From assembly GCA_014529385.2 (NCBI GenBank), contig CM043954.1, positions 91,667,747-91,731,746 on the forward strand: 64,000 nt of DNA, given 5' to 3'. Positions within the stretch are counted from its first letter, which is position 1, and each line of letters opens with the position of its first letter. This DNA comes from Adiantum capillus-veneris (taxonomy: Eukaryota; Streptophyta; Polypodiopsida; Polypodiales; Pteridaceae). The notes under the pieces were generated by a model. That model had not been told where the DNA came from, made no database searches, and saw nothing but the letters and a program-made list of their open reading frames with translations. Of the stretch, positions 11,791 through 21,710 are shown in pieces. A program made the position numbers and the translations under genes.

Positions 11791-12036
11791 CGAGCTACCC
11801 GTCTAGGGCATGGAAACACTTACACGGTTAGTGAGCTAATCGTGGAAACACAAATGGTTAACTCTACGAGGTGAGCTTCTCGGCCTATGGAGGAGCTAAG
11901 CCGCAATGAACGACAATCTCCATATCCACTTCTCTTCACCTCTAATCAACCCAATCACGCACACTACGATTGCAAGACACACACAACACTAATCCTATCA
12001 TGCAACACACTAATTGCAAGCACACACACATAGATC
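11791..12036 (-). repeat. Repeat B copy 2, left part
   Basis: This is the first 246 bp of the second B copy, aligned to 10097-10350. It is cut at AGATC by the insertion of copia3 and resumes at 17435 with GATCTATC. The undisturbed copy 1 reads TAGATCTATC at this point, so the host site is recovered exactly apart from a duplicated GATC(T). Confidence 0.85.
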
Positions 12037-12592
12037 GGTTGGCCGGTGGTCGGTAGTCAATGGCCGATGGCCGATGGCCGGTGGTCGGAAGTCAATGGCC
12101 GGTGGCCGGTGGCCGAATTCAATGGCCGGTGGCTGAATTCAAAAGCGGACTTGTCTTCTCAAGGGCGGCCACACGTGGGCGGATTGGAGGGTCCGATTTG
12201 GACTTATTCGCACAAGGGCGGCTACACATGGCTGTCTCTCATAAGAGAGGGCAGCCCTTTTGGCCTATAAAAGGAGGCCATTTCTACACACATTTCATAG
12301 TGTGAAGCTGATGCAACAAGGTGAGTGTGAGGTGGTGAGAGTGAAGCAAGGCGGGAGCTCCATTAAGGGTATAATCCCTTTATAAACTACTTCTTGTTTT
12401 GAAGTACTAAAGCCATTGAGTGGCTGCTTTCCCGTGGACGTAGCCCACATTGGGTGAACCATGTATATCGTGTGTACTCTCTCTCTCTCTCTCTCTCTCT
12501 ACTCTACTCTATAATTTCGTGTATATAAATCTGTCTCTCTCCATTAAGTAATCTACTCAATTATCTATTTAGCTACGTCTTATTTCATAACA
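12037..12592 (+). repeat. copia3 5' LTR, truncated at its 5' end (556 bp)
   Basis: It aligns with 16872-17434 of the 3' LTR with few differences and ends CATTTCATAACA-type (TTATTTCATAACA). It keeps the TATA box (12266-12272, TATAAAA in GGCCTATAAAAGGAGGCC) and a (CT)12 tract at 12477-12500, against (CT)9 in the 3' LTR. The first part of U3 is missing, joined as AGATC|GGTTGGCC; the 3' LTR has GGTCGGTTGG there, so a 2-base TC overlap could have mediated the deletion. Confidence 0.9.
12266..12272 (+). promoter_or_regulatory. copia3 LTR TATA box
   Basis: TATAAAA lies inside the palindromic context GGCCTATAAAAGGAGGCC. The same box occurs at 17114-17120 in the 3' LTR. It lies about 330 bp upstream of the LTR end, consistent with transcription starting in the middle of the LTR. 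Confidence 0.7.
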
Positions 12593-12594
12593 AC

Positions 12595-12606
12595 TGGTAT
12601 CAGAGC
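12595..12606 (+). promoter_or_regulatory. copia3 primer binding site
   Basis: TGGTATCAGAGC, complementary to plant initiator methionine tRNA, starts two bases after the 5' LTR end (..AACA AC TGG). Its position confirms the LTR boundary and the plus orientation. Confidence 0.95.
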
Positions 12607-12665
12607 AAGGTTTGCTCGTAGCTAAATTATCTCAAGGAAAGGATTCCTTGAATTGAGTGGGAGTT

Positions 12666-13616
12666 ATGGCGGAGGAAGGGAAGCTCAAGATTGAGAAGTT
12701 CAACGGCAAAAACTACCAACATTGGAAGATGCAGATTGAAGACTATCTCTACCAGAAGGACCTCTATTTGCCACTAGGTGGTCTTGCGAAGAAGCCCGCA
12801 ACAATGGCAGATGAAGCATGGATTGTCCTTGATCGAAAGGCACTGGTAACAATCCGGTTAAGCTTGGCGTCAACGATGGCCTTCAATGTTTCGGAGATGA
12901 AGACCACGGGGGACTTGATGAAGTCACTTGACGACTTCTACGAGAAACCATCGGCATCCAATAAGGTATTTCTTATGAAGCGCTTGTTCAATCTAAAGAT
13001 GGCAGAGAATGGTTCAGTTGCAGAACACCTAAATGACTTTAACACAAACATAAGTCAACTTCGATCAGTGAAAATCAATTTCGATGACGAAGTGCGAGCT
13101 CTCCTTATACTATCATCTCTACCGCATAGTTGGGACAGCCTTGTGATGGCTGTAAGTAATTCTATCTCTGGCACAAATACTCTTAAGTTTGATGATGTTG
13201 TGGGTGTTCTCCTAAGCGAGGAAATGCGAAGGAGAAGCACAGGAGAATCATCAAGTACTGCACTATCAGTGGAAACAAGAGGAAGGCTTAAGGAGAGGTT
13301 CAAAAACCAAAAGGGTCGTGATCGCTCAAGGCGGAGCAAGTCACGCACAAAGTCAGTTCTTGAATGTTGGAACTGCGGCAAGAAGGTCCACGTCAAGAAG
13401 GATTGCTGGTCCAAGAAGAAGAAGGAGACAGAGTCTCAAGACAACAAGCCAACATCGGAGGCCAATGTGGCAGGTAAAGTAGAGCAAGATGCTCTAATTC
13501 TCTCATTAGACAATGTGTCTAATTCCTGGATAGTAGATTCCGGGGCTTCATTCCATGCGACACCACACAAGCAACATTTCCAAGACTACACCAAAGGTAA
13601 TTTTGGGTATGTATAA
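12666..13616 (+). CDS. copia3 gag and protease
   Basis: I chose the ATG at 12666 because it opens with 'MAEEGKLKIEKFNGKNYQHW', the usual start of this copia gag family. The UBN2-type gag covers residues about 1-230 ('PSASNKVFLMKRLFNLKM', 'FDDEVRALLILSSLPHSWDS'). A zinc knuckle CWNCGKKVHVKKDC (CX2CX4HX4C) follows near residue 235. Next comes the retropepsin site 'SWIVDSGASFHATPHKQHF' near residue 290. The frame ends in TAA at 13614-13616, in the middle of the protease, and continues in the same frame from 13617. A single C to T change in a CAA codon would explain the stop. The product assembles virus-like particles and cuts the polyprotein. Confidence 0.95.
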   Translation: MAEEGKLKIEKFNGKNYQHWKMQIEDYLYQKDLYLPLGGLAKKPATMADEAWIVLDRKALVTIRLSLASTMAFNVSEMKTTGDLMKSLDDFYEKPSASNKVFLMKRLFNLKMAENGSVAEHLNDFNTNISQLRSVKINFDDEVRALLILSSLPHSWDSLVMAVSNSISGTNTLKFDDVVGVLLSEEMRRRSTGESSSTALSVETRGRLKERFKNQKGRDRSRRSKSRTKSVLECWNCGKKVHVKKDCWSKKKKETESQDNKPTSEANVAGKVEQDALILSLDNVSNSWIVDSGASFHATPHKQHFQDYTKGNFGYV

Positions 13617-16547
13617 TTGGGAGATGATGAAGCTTGTGAGATTGTCGGCAAAGGTACAGTTTCTGTCAAAACTGCTAACGGAAATGAATGGAAGCTTAAA
13701 GATGTTAGGCATGTTCCTTCTCTTCGCAAAAATTTGATCTCTACAGGACAATTGGACGATGAAGGTCACAACATTGCATTCGGAAACAAACGGTGGAAGA
13801 TCTCAAAGGGATCTTTGGTGGTTGCCAAGGGTGAAAAAGTCGGTACACTTTACTTGTGTACTGTTAGCACGCAACCTTCAACTTGTGCAGCAACTACAGA
13901 AGTTGACAGTGCGGTGTGGCACTACCGACTTGGGCATATGAGTGCCAAAGGAATGCAAATCCTTCAAACAAAGAAGCTTCTACCAGGTTTGAAAGAAGTG
14001 GACTTAGAGTTCTGTGAAGATTGTGTTTATGGTAAACAAAAGAGGGTAAAATTTCAAAAATCAGGAAATGAAAGAAAAAATAAAAAACTTGAGTTGGTTC
14101 ATTCTGATGTTTGGGGTCCTGCAAGTACACCATCACTTGGTGGCTCATTGTACTATGTAACATTCATAGACGATGCGACTAGAAAAACATGGGTTTATGT
14201 CATGAAGAATAAATCCGATGTATTTTCCATATTTCAAAGGTGGAAAGCCTTTGTGGAGAATGAAAAAGGTACCAAGATTAAATGCCTCAGATCCGACAAT
14301 GGAGGCGAATATTGCAGCCAAGCTTTTGAAAGCTTTTGTGCTAGCAATGGCATTCGGAGGCAAAGGACAACCACAAGGACACCTCAACAAAATGGGATTT
14401 CGGAAAGGATGAACAGGACAATCATGGAACGAGCACGAAGCATGCGGCTACATGCAGGCCTATTGCTTGAGCTTTGGGCGGAAGCTGTAAGTACGTCTGT
14501 GTACTTAATCAATCGGTCACCCTCAACGGCATTGGATGGGGGAGTTCCAGAAGAGGCATGGACAGGTAAACCGGTGAATTATGCATTTCTCAAAGTGTTT
14601 GGGTGTGAGGCTTTCATGCACATAGATAGAATCCTAAGATCAAAGTTAGATGCAAAGTCCAAAAAGTGTTTCTTCATTGGCTATGGAGAAGGAGACTTTG
14701 GGTATTGCCTATGGAATCCTGAAGATGGTAAAATCTTAAGGAGTAGGGATGTAATTTTTAACGAACAAAATATGTACAAAGATTACTTGGAAAGAAAACA
14801 AACAAAAGAAACAGGTGATGAGTACATGGAGCTTGAGGATGGTGAAGACTCAAGGAGTGCAAACGGTGACAATGTGCAACAACGTCAACCAAATGAGGAG
14901 CCTCAACCTATTCCCCGAAGATCTACAAGAGCAAGTAGACCTCCAGAAAGGTTTGTTCCTTCCTTCAACCATCTCTTGATCTCAGATTCTGGAGAGCCGG
15001 AATTATATGAAGAAGCTATGCAACATGAATCCAAAGAAGAATGGACGAAGAGCATGCAAGTGGAGATGGACTCACTACATCGCAACCAAACATGGGAGTT
15101 GGTTGAGTTGCCTAAAGGTAAGCGGGCACTTCAAAACAAATGGGTGTACAAGCTAAAGGAAGAAGAAGGTGGGAAGAAAAGGTACAAGTCTAGGCTTGTG
15201 GTAAAAGGTTTTTCTCAAAAGAAAGGTATTGACTTCAATGAAATATTTTCTCTTGTTGTAAAAATGAACTCAATTAGGCTTGTCTTAAGCCTTGTGGCTG
15301 CTCATGATCTAAATCTCGAGCAAATGGATGTAAATACGGCATTCCCTCACGGTGACTTAGAGGAGGAAATCTACATACTTCAACCAAAGGGGTATGAAGT
15401 AAAAGGTAAGGAGAAAATGGTTTGCAGATTAAAGAAGAGCTTGTATGGTTTAAAGCAAGCATCAAGACAATGGTACTTGAAGTTTGATCGATGGATGTTG
15501 GATCATGGATTCACAAGATGCAACTCAGATCAGTGCGTCTATACGGAGAATTTGGGAGATGGGAAATTCATCATCCTAATGTTGTATGTTGATGACATGT
15601 TGATTGCAAGTGCTAACATGCAGGACATCAAAGACCTAAAAGAGGAGCTGTCCAAATCTTTTTCAATGAAAGATTTAGGTGCTGCAAAGAGGATACTTGG
15701 TATGAAAATATCAAGGGACAGGACGAAGAAGACAATAAATCTATCTCAAGAAGATTACATCAAGAAGGTACTAGAAAGGTTTGCAATGCAAAATGCAAAA
15801 CCAGTTTCTACACCTTTGGCTGGTCATTTTAAACTAACGAAGGATATGTGTCCAAAGACACAAGAGGAGATAGCCTATATGTCTAAAGTTCCATATGCTG
15901 CAGCGGTAGGTTCTCTAATGTGTGCTATGGTCTGGACAAGGCCAGACATTGCACATGCAGTGGGAGTTGTGAGTAGGTTCATGGACAACCCAGGTAAAGA
16001 GCATTGGCAAGCTGTGAAGTGGATACTTAGGTATCTAAAAGGGACAACAACAAATGCTTTGTATTTTGGAGGAGCTGATATTTTTCTAGAAGGGTATGCT
16101 GATGCAGATATGGCAAGTGACAAAGATACTCGAAGGAGCACTACTGGCTATGTGTTCACGGTTGGAGGCACAACAGTAAGCTGGGCTTCAAAGCTGCAGA
16201 AGGTGGTTTCACTTTCTACCACGGAAGCAAAGTATGTAGCAATGACGGAGGCAAGCAAAGAAATTCTGTGGCTTCACAGATTCTTAGAAGAGCTTGGATT
16301 CAAACAAAACAATTGTGTCTTGTACAGTGATAGCCAAAGCGCTATCCATCTTGCAAAGAACTCAGCCTTTCATTCAAGGACAAAGCACATTGAGGTGAGA
16401 TATCACTTCATACGCACTCTTTTGGAAGAGGGACAACTAAAGCTAGGAAAGGTGCATACAAGTGAAAATCCTGCAGACATGTTTACAAAGGTGGTCAACA
16501 AGGAGAAGTTGAGCTTTTGCTCATCTTCAATCGGCATTCAAGGATAA
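13617..16547 (+). CDS. copia3 integrase, reverse transcriptase and RNase H
   Basis: This continues the gag-protease frame after one stop codon. Domains in order: rest of the protease; GAG_pre-integrase zinc site ('WHYRLGHMSAKGM', 'CEDCVYGK'); integrase core with its acidic residues in 'HSDVWGPA', 'LRSDNGGEYCSQAFESFC' and 'PQQNGISERMNRTIMERA'; linker 'STRASRPPERFVPSF'; RT with 'WVYKLKEEEGGKKRYKSRL', 'YGLKQASRQWYLKFD' and the active site 'LMLYVDDMLIAS'; RNase H with 'YADADMASDKDTRRSTTGY', 'SLSTTEAKYVAM' and 'LYSDSQSAIHLAKNSAFH'. All catalytic residues I can check are present. Minor oddities are 'EIFSLVVKM' (usually FSPVVKM) and 'AFPHGDLEEEIYI' (usually AFLHGDL). It ends in TAA at 16547. Confidence 0.95.
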   Translation: MGDDEACEIVGKGTVSVKTANGNEWKLKDVRHVPSLRKNLISTGQLDDEGHNIAFGNKRWKISKGSLVVAKGEKVGTLYLCTVSTQPSTCAATTEVDSAVWHYRLGHMSAKGMQILQTKKLLPGLKEVDLEFCEDCVYGKQKRVKFQKSGNERKNKKLELVHSDVWGPASTPSLGGSLYYVTFIDDATRKTWVYVMKNKSDVFSIFQRWKAFVENEKGTKIKCLRSDNGGEYCSQAFESFCASNGIRRQRTTTRTPQQNGISERMNRTIMERARSMRLHAGLLLELWAEAVSTSVYLINRSPSTALDGGVPEEAWTGKPVNYAFLKVFGCEAFMHIDRILRSKLDAKSKKCFFIGYGEGDFGYCLWNPEDGKILRSRDVIFNEQNMYKDYLERKQTKETGDEYMELEDGEDSRSANGDNVQQRQPNEEPQPIPRRSTRASRPPERFVPSFNHLLISDSGEPELYEEAMQHESKEEWTKSMQVEMDSLHRNQTWELVELPKGKRALQNKWVYKLKEEEGGKKRYKSRLVVKGFSQKKGIDFNEIFSLVVKMNSIRLVLSLVAAHDLNLEQMDVNTAFPHGDLEEEIYILQPKGYEVKGKEKMVCRLKKSLYGLKQASRQWYLKFDRWMLDHGFTRCNSDQCVYTENLGDGKFIILMLYVDDMLIASANMQDIKDLKEELSKSFSMKDLGAAKRILGMKISRDRTKKTINLSQEDYIKKVLERFAMQNAKPVSTPLAGHFKLTKDMCPKTQEEIAYMSKVPYAAAVGSLMCAMVWTRPDIAHAVGVVSRFMDNPGKEHWQAVKWILRYLKGTTTNALYFGGADIFLEGYADADMASDKDTRRSTTGYVFTVGGTTVSWASKLQKVVSLSTTEAKYVAMTEASKEILWLHRFLEELGFKQNNCVLYSDSQSAIHLAKNSAFHSRTKHIEVRYHFIRTLLEEGQLKLGKVHTSENPADMFTKVVNKEKLSFCSSSIGIQG

Positions 16548-16595
16548 GAAGCTAGAATGGAAAGCAGTCACAGGTTTGGTTTGGAGATCAGTCTC

Positions 16596-16607
16596 CAAGT
16601 GGGAGAT
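16596..16607 (+). promoter_or_regulatory. copia3 polypurine tract
   Basis: CAAGTGGGAGAT lies directly before the 3' LTR (TGTTAAG). It is the expected RNase H-resistant primer of plus-strand DNA synthesis. The same AAGTGGGAG core precedes the orphan LTR at 47365 and the copia2 LTR at 27811. Confidence 0.9.
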
Positions 16608-17434
16608 TGTTAAGTATGGAGCCTGATTTACCCTTGTAATTTTCTGTGGTAAAAGCGCATATTTGTAAGGCCCCCATTATGAGGAGAAGCCATCGTGCAT
16701 GAAGGAAAATCACTCACCGGAAACCAAAATTTTCACGGACAAGAATCAGGGGCAACTTTAAAGGCCTCGGGGGCGGAGGCCCCCGAGACTTTTTTTTTCG
16801 CCGGAATATTCTTTTTTCGCCGGAATATTATGGTCGGCCGGCGATCGGAAAGTGGTCGGAAAACAACTGGTCGGTTGGCCGGTGGCCTGGCCGATGGCTG
16901 GTGGTCGGAAGTCAATGGCCGGTGGCCGGTGGTTGGAAGTCAATGGCCGGTGGCTGGTGGCCGAATTCAATGGCCGGTGGCTGAATTCAAAAGCGGACGT
17001 GTCTTCTCAAGGGCGGCCACACATGGGCGGATTGGAGGGTCCGATTTGGACTTATTCGCACAAGGGCGGCTACACATGGCTGTCTCTCATAAGAGAGGGC
17101 AGCCCTTTTGGCCTATAAAAGGAGGCCATTTCTACACACATTTCATAGTGTGAAGTTGATGCAACAAGGTGAGTGTGAGGTGGTGAGAGTGAAGCAAGGC
17201 GGGAGCTCCATTAAGGGTATAATCCCTTTGTAAACTACTTCTTGTTTTGAAGTACTAAAGCCATTGAGTGGCTGCTTTCCCGTGGACGTAGCCCACATTG
17301 GGTGAACCACGTATATCGTGTGTACTCTCTCTCTCTCTCTCTACTCTACTCTATAATCTCGTGTATATAAATTTGTCTCTCTCCATTAAGTAATCTACTC
17401 AATTATCTATTTAGCTACGTCTTATTTCCTAACA
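16608..17434 (+). repeat. copia3 3' LTR, complete (827 bp)
   Basis: It runs TGTTAAGTATGG...CTTATTTCCTAACA with TG..CA ends. U3 holds a strong GC hairpin followed by a T run (16766-16798), two GCCGGAATATT direct repeats and a block of GGCCGGTGGCC-like short repeats (16850-16985). The TATA box is at 17114-17120 and a (CT)9 tract at 17325-17342. The first ~265 bp have no counterpart in the 5' LTR. Confidence 0.95.
16766..16787 (+). repeat. GC-rich stem-loop followed by a T run in copia3 U3
   Basis: The arms CTCGGGGGC and GCCCCCGAG pair perfectly around a GGAG loop, followed after two bases by nine T (16790-16798). The shape copies a bacterial intrinsic terminator. In a plant LTR it may only be a structured repeat or a Pol III stop. 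It is absent from the 5' LTR because that region is deleted. Confidence 0.8.
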
Positions 17435-18048
17435 GATCTATCAAGCACCACACTCCAATCAAACCTACATGCACACACAAGCAAAAGAGGGAAATCACAC
17501 AAAATTAAAGAGGGATTAACCACTAATTAGTTAAGATCTAGTTAATCTAAGCATCATAGGCAATCATAAGAAGTAAGAGAGAGGCATAGTGAGAGAGAAT
17601 GAATCATTGATTAGTGTTAATCAAGTCTCATGAGCAAGGAGAAGATCAAGGACTCCATAGCCACACACCTCAAGAGCTCTCACCAAAGAGTGCTCTCAAC
17701 AAATGAGCTTGAGAACCCTAATTTCTTTTACACACTGCCTTATGTACTTAGGGTAAAATATGCAATGTCCGGGTGCCCAAGGCCTTTAGGGCTCCACCAC
17801 TTACTAAATCTGCAACCTAGGCACAGTAAACTGACCTATTCTTTACAGTTTGGAGCTCCCATTGAGCCCGTAACACATTAGAAATATATTACAATGGCTT
17901 GAAATAAATTGGGAAATTACACTACGTGACCATTTTGGGAAAACGTGTAACTCCAATCTTTACTGCTTCTTGGTATTCATCCTCGATGTGCATCCATACG
18001 TCTTTGGTCTTTAGCAGCTTCTATTAATTGACGTTGACTCAGTTAACA
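17435..18048 (-). repeat. Repeat B copy 2, right part
   Basis: This resumes repeat B after copia3 and aligns with 10340-10964, ending TCAGTTAACA at the junction with the LINE at 18049. Differences from copy 1 include short indels near 17940 (loss of the ACATGGAAAATG segment). On the minus strand it begins TGTTAACTGA, an LTR-like start directly after LINE coding sequence. Confidence 0.85.
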
Positions 18049-20100
18049 ATAGTGCCAGTTGGACAGTTCATGAAGAGGTGGGGGGTGTCCTCTTCCGTAT
18101 GCAAGCACCTTTGGCATGTACCTACACCCATTCCAGAAGCCCTCATTCTGCAGCTATCCAGACTGCTTTGTGAAGGATGAGCCACAGAAGGATTGAGTGT
18201 TTTGCTAGGATCCCTCTGTTCCAAATTTTTTGGAACTTAAAAGTCCTTTGCTTCTTTGACAAGTTGAAATTCCATCTCTTATTGAGGGTGGTGTGCAAGG
18301 GGACCTGTAGGTTGGGGGAAAAGTCAGAGGTTGGTGGAGTGCGCTGCCACCTGCCCAGAAAAGGGCTTTGGGGAATGCATCAAGTGAGGATGAGAGGGAC
18401 CACTCCTGGCCTTTGGGGAAGAGGATTTCCTAGTGTCTAGTAGCGTTAGCTCCCAGGGTTGCAGTTGGTGGTGCCTAAGAAGTTCAGAGTGGGTGAGCTA
18501 TCTTGCTTCTGCTGCATGCCACAGGTTCTTCCAAGAGGTTATACCTTTGTTGTAGATGAGTCTTGTAGTGCGTGCCTAGTCATGGGAGAGAGGGGGGATG
18601 GGGGGGAAAGACCACCATAATGATTCCTGAGATCTAATGACGAGGCTGTGTTTAGATTCCCAATTGACCCTCAGGCTAGGTCTTTACCTGTTCCAAGCTT
18701 TCCAAAGTGATTTGAGGAGATCCGATCCTTTTGCTGATACCTCAATGGGTCCAAAGGAAAGAGTAAACCATGGGATGTTGGAGACTCCTTGGACTCCTTT
18801 CAGTTGGAACTTGCCCAGGTGTTGGAATAGCAGAGAGGCCCATTCCTCTTCCGGTTGTTTGAGGGATCCAAGGACAAGCTTTGTTGCTAGCTTGTCATCC
18901 CAGTTGGTTATATTGGTCATTCCAAGCCCTCCTTGTTCCTTAGGGAGACAACCAAAGTCCCACTTGACTTTGGCTATCCCTTTCTTGAGTGGGTCACCTG
19001 TCCAAAGAAAGTTCCTGTAGACCCTCATAAAGTCCTTTAAGTGGTCACCAGGGGGTCTCCACCGGGAGAGGAAGTAAAGTTTGTAGCTGGTGATGAAGTG
19101 CTTGATGACTACCACCCTTTCTGCTAGATTAGCTTGGAAGCCCATCCATCGATTTAGTTTGGTTGCGAACTTTTCCATGACCCAGTTCCACCTCTGTCTC
19201 ATGGTGACTTTGAAACCAAATGGAATTCCTAGCAATCGGAAAATTACTCCATCTCTTAGCTTGGAGCAGCCTTGCTCGGTGATCTAGGTAGGGAGAGGGG
19301 AGAGGGAAGCTCTGATGCCTGTCTTAGAGTGATTAATTTTGGAGCCAGATGCCGTGCAGAATACTTGTAAACATTCCCAAAATTGGCGCAAGGATTGGTC
19401 ATCATTTTGGAGGAAAACATTAGTGTCATCCGCAAACTTTGAGAGGCACTGTTGTCTGCCATTAGCTAGGGAGATGCCCTTGATATTACCAGCGGTGGCC
19501 ATTTTGGCTTTAACTAACCAGTTTAGGGAGTCAGCTGCTGCTGCGTAGCAAAGAGGAGGGGGCCAACGGGCATCCCTGATCGGTTAAAGGCAAACGGGTC
19601 AGAAAGGGAGTTGTTGAGCGCCACTCTAGCTTTGGCATTGCCCAGAAGAGTCTGGATGAATTTGACCACCTTAGGTCCGAATCCCATCATTACTAGACAG
19701 TTTAGCAGAAAGGACCATTCCAGCCTTTCGTAAGCTTTATCAAAGTCGACTCAATTCCTTCCCACATTGTGATGACTGCTTCCATTATACGTCTGCCTTT
19801 GATGAACCCCTTTTGCTCAGAGGAAAGCCAAGCAAGCGTTGGGGATAACCTAAGAGCAATCGCTTTCGTAAAGATTTTGTATGTAGAGTTGAGCATAGTT
19901 AGGGGTCTCCAGTTAGTTAGCCCATATTTTGATCCTTTTTTGTGTAGTAGTTTGATAACCCTCGCATTGATTTGTATCGAGAGGGCTCCATAGGACACTA
20001 CTTCTTCCCAAACTATAACCAAGATGGGAGCCATAACTTCCTTGAAGGCTTGATAGAACTCAGCCGGGAGGTCATCCAAGCCCGGGGTTTTCTTGATTTT
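18049..20100 (-). pseudogene. LINE ORF2: reverse transcriptase and zf-RVT
   Basis: This is L1-type RT on the minus strand. Segments in order: 'DDLPAEFYQAFKEVMAPIL', 'NARVIKLLHKKGSK' and 'NWRPLTMLNSTYKIFTKAIA', 'LSSEQKGFIKGRRIMEAV', then 'QCLSKFADDTNVFLQND' with the FADD active site (canonical YADD/FADD). Thumb and connection follow at 19235-18684 ('LNRWMGFQANLAERVVVIKH', 'WDFGCLPKEQGGLGM'). The zf-RVT domain is at 18224-18050 ('CQRCLHTEEDTPHLFMNCP'). Stops and shifts occur near 19260, 19500 and 19740. Coding sequence stops abruptly at 18049 against repeat B, so the C-terminus is missing here; similar sequence is at 47.6 kb. Confidence 0.92.
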
Positions 20101-20179
20101 GAGAGAGTCAATGGCCCATTTGATTTCCCATGTCGAGAGGTCTGAGTCATGTTGTGAGGCAACTAGGGGTGGGATAATT

Positions 20180-21710
20180 TTTTTCCTGCAGATCTATATA
20201 TTCACTCTAGCAGCAGAGATAGAGTCGTTAAGCTTTTTGGTAGGGCTAAACAGGTCAGAGAAGTGGATAGTTTCCCTTTGGTTTTTCTTTCTAAGGAGCT
20301 TGAACATTTCTTTAGTTGGTTTGTCAATCTTCCCTGCCCACCACTCTCTGAAGAAATCTGTTGTGTGTTTCATGGTGAGGTCCTCCTCAATATGCAATTG
20401 CTGCCTTAGAGTAGCTATTTTGTCCTGCATTACGGTGTCTTCCTTGTTTGAGGATTCAAGGTCAATGAGGGCGTTGTAGATATTGTCTTTCTTTTTCTAT
20501 GGATCTCTGTAACCTGTTTCCTATACTTGTTGAGAGTGCGTTGGGTATTAGAGATGGCCGCCACCCAAGCTTTAGCTTGGGTATGGACTTTGGAGAATTC
20601 TTGAACCCAGATAGCCTTGACACTTTTTGGAACTTCTTCTAGTTGGAAGAGGGAGGAGTCAGTGTGGAACCAGTGGTTATGAATTTTGTTGCACTTGTCA
20701 TCAATAGTGATGACTAAGGGATAATGATCCGAAGCACACGAGGTTTGCCTGGGTTTGACTTTGATACGGTTGAAGTTTCTTGCCAGAGGGACGCTGATGT
20801 AGCATCTATCAAGCCGAGACTTCCTAGGCGTTTTCACCTTTGGGGTAGTTCTGTCAGGTGTACTCCCCAGGCATTCCAGCATCCCATAGCTCTAATTTGG
20901 CTTTGAGGAGATCTCATTCCTTCCTTTTGGATGTTGCCATAGCTTGTCCTTTATCTTGATACCTTTCCTCTGAGGCTTCCACCATGCATTAGGAAGAGGA
21001 TGGGGTATACAAGGGCCTCTTTATTTGCCATGAGCTTATGGAAGAGATTAACATTTTGACAAATAGGTGTACGTCATGTGTGTAAAAATGGTGGGTGTGT
21101 AAGAGATGTCTAAGAGTGGTAAAGGGATGCACTTTTTCCCCCAAAAAAGAGGTGGATAATTTTATAATTTTCGGTCTTCCATAACTCTTACATATTATCT
21201 CCAATTTGAGCGGAAATCACAGATCTATAATCTAGGTGTTGAACTCTTTCCATAGATATGCTACATGATATGGTTTTTTTTTTTGGGAAAATTTGAATTC
21301 AAATAAACTAGCCGTTTTGCATATTTGAATTTAAAAGCTATCCTTTGATTACTTTCTTAATACTAAAGGTTTGACTTCCTTAAAGTGCCAAATAAAGAGG
21401 CCCTTCTAGACCCCATTCTCTTCCTAATGTTGTAATCTCCGAACATTATAACTTGCCCTTGCAAGAGGCTAAGATGGTTCCATAAGGTAGTTCTTTCTTT
21501 GGCTGTCCCTCCAGCATAGACAGAAACTAGGATGCAATGGAGCGGGGCTTCAATAGCCACAACCACCCAATATTCTCCTACAGAGGAGAGGTTAGGGTTC
21601 ACCTTCCAGTTTTGGGGGATCTCAAGGGTAGTTCCTCCAGAGCCTCTAGAGTGCAAGGAAAAAAACCATTGTGGTAAGTAGATATAGTTAGGAGCCTCTG
21701 CTCTCATTTT
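20180..21710 (-). pseudogene. LINE ORF2: AP-type endonuclease and linker
   Basis: The N-terminal endonuclease of ORF2 nicks target DNA for priming. Visible pieces are 'LHCILVSVYAGGTAKERTT' and 'QVIMFGDYN' (about 21440-21570; usually GDFN). The C-terminal part, 'SRLDRCYISVPLARNF' and 'CASDHYPLVITIDDK' (20700-20830), contains the conserved SDH motif. The linker at 20194-20430 ('FFREWWAGKIDKPTKEMFKL') leads to RT. A block with poor coding at 20900-21360 interrupts the domain and may be decay or an insertion. Confidence 0.85.

Larger units (their letters stand above)
12037..17434 (+). mobile_element. copia3, nearly intact Ty1/copia retrotransposon
   Basis: Order: 5' LTR remnant, iMet primer site, gag-protease, integrase-RT-RNase H, polypurine tract, 3' LTR. 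A host GATC(T) duplication flanks it (12033-12036 and 17435-17439). The coding region is open except for one TAA at 13614-13616. The 5' LTR lacks about its first 270 bases while the 3' LTR is complete. It is the youngest-looking element in the window, judging by coding integrity and LTR similarity. It sits inside repeat B copy 2. Confidence 0.95.

Noticed and set aside
14903-16141. Minus-strand open frames within copia3
   Set aside because: They are antisense shadows of the intact RT and RNase H frame, lacking domains.
16770-16798. Bacterial intrinsic terminator
   Set aside because: The context is a plant LTR; the shape is recorded as a structured repeat, not as a terminator.
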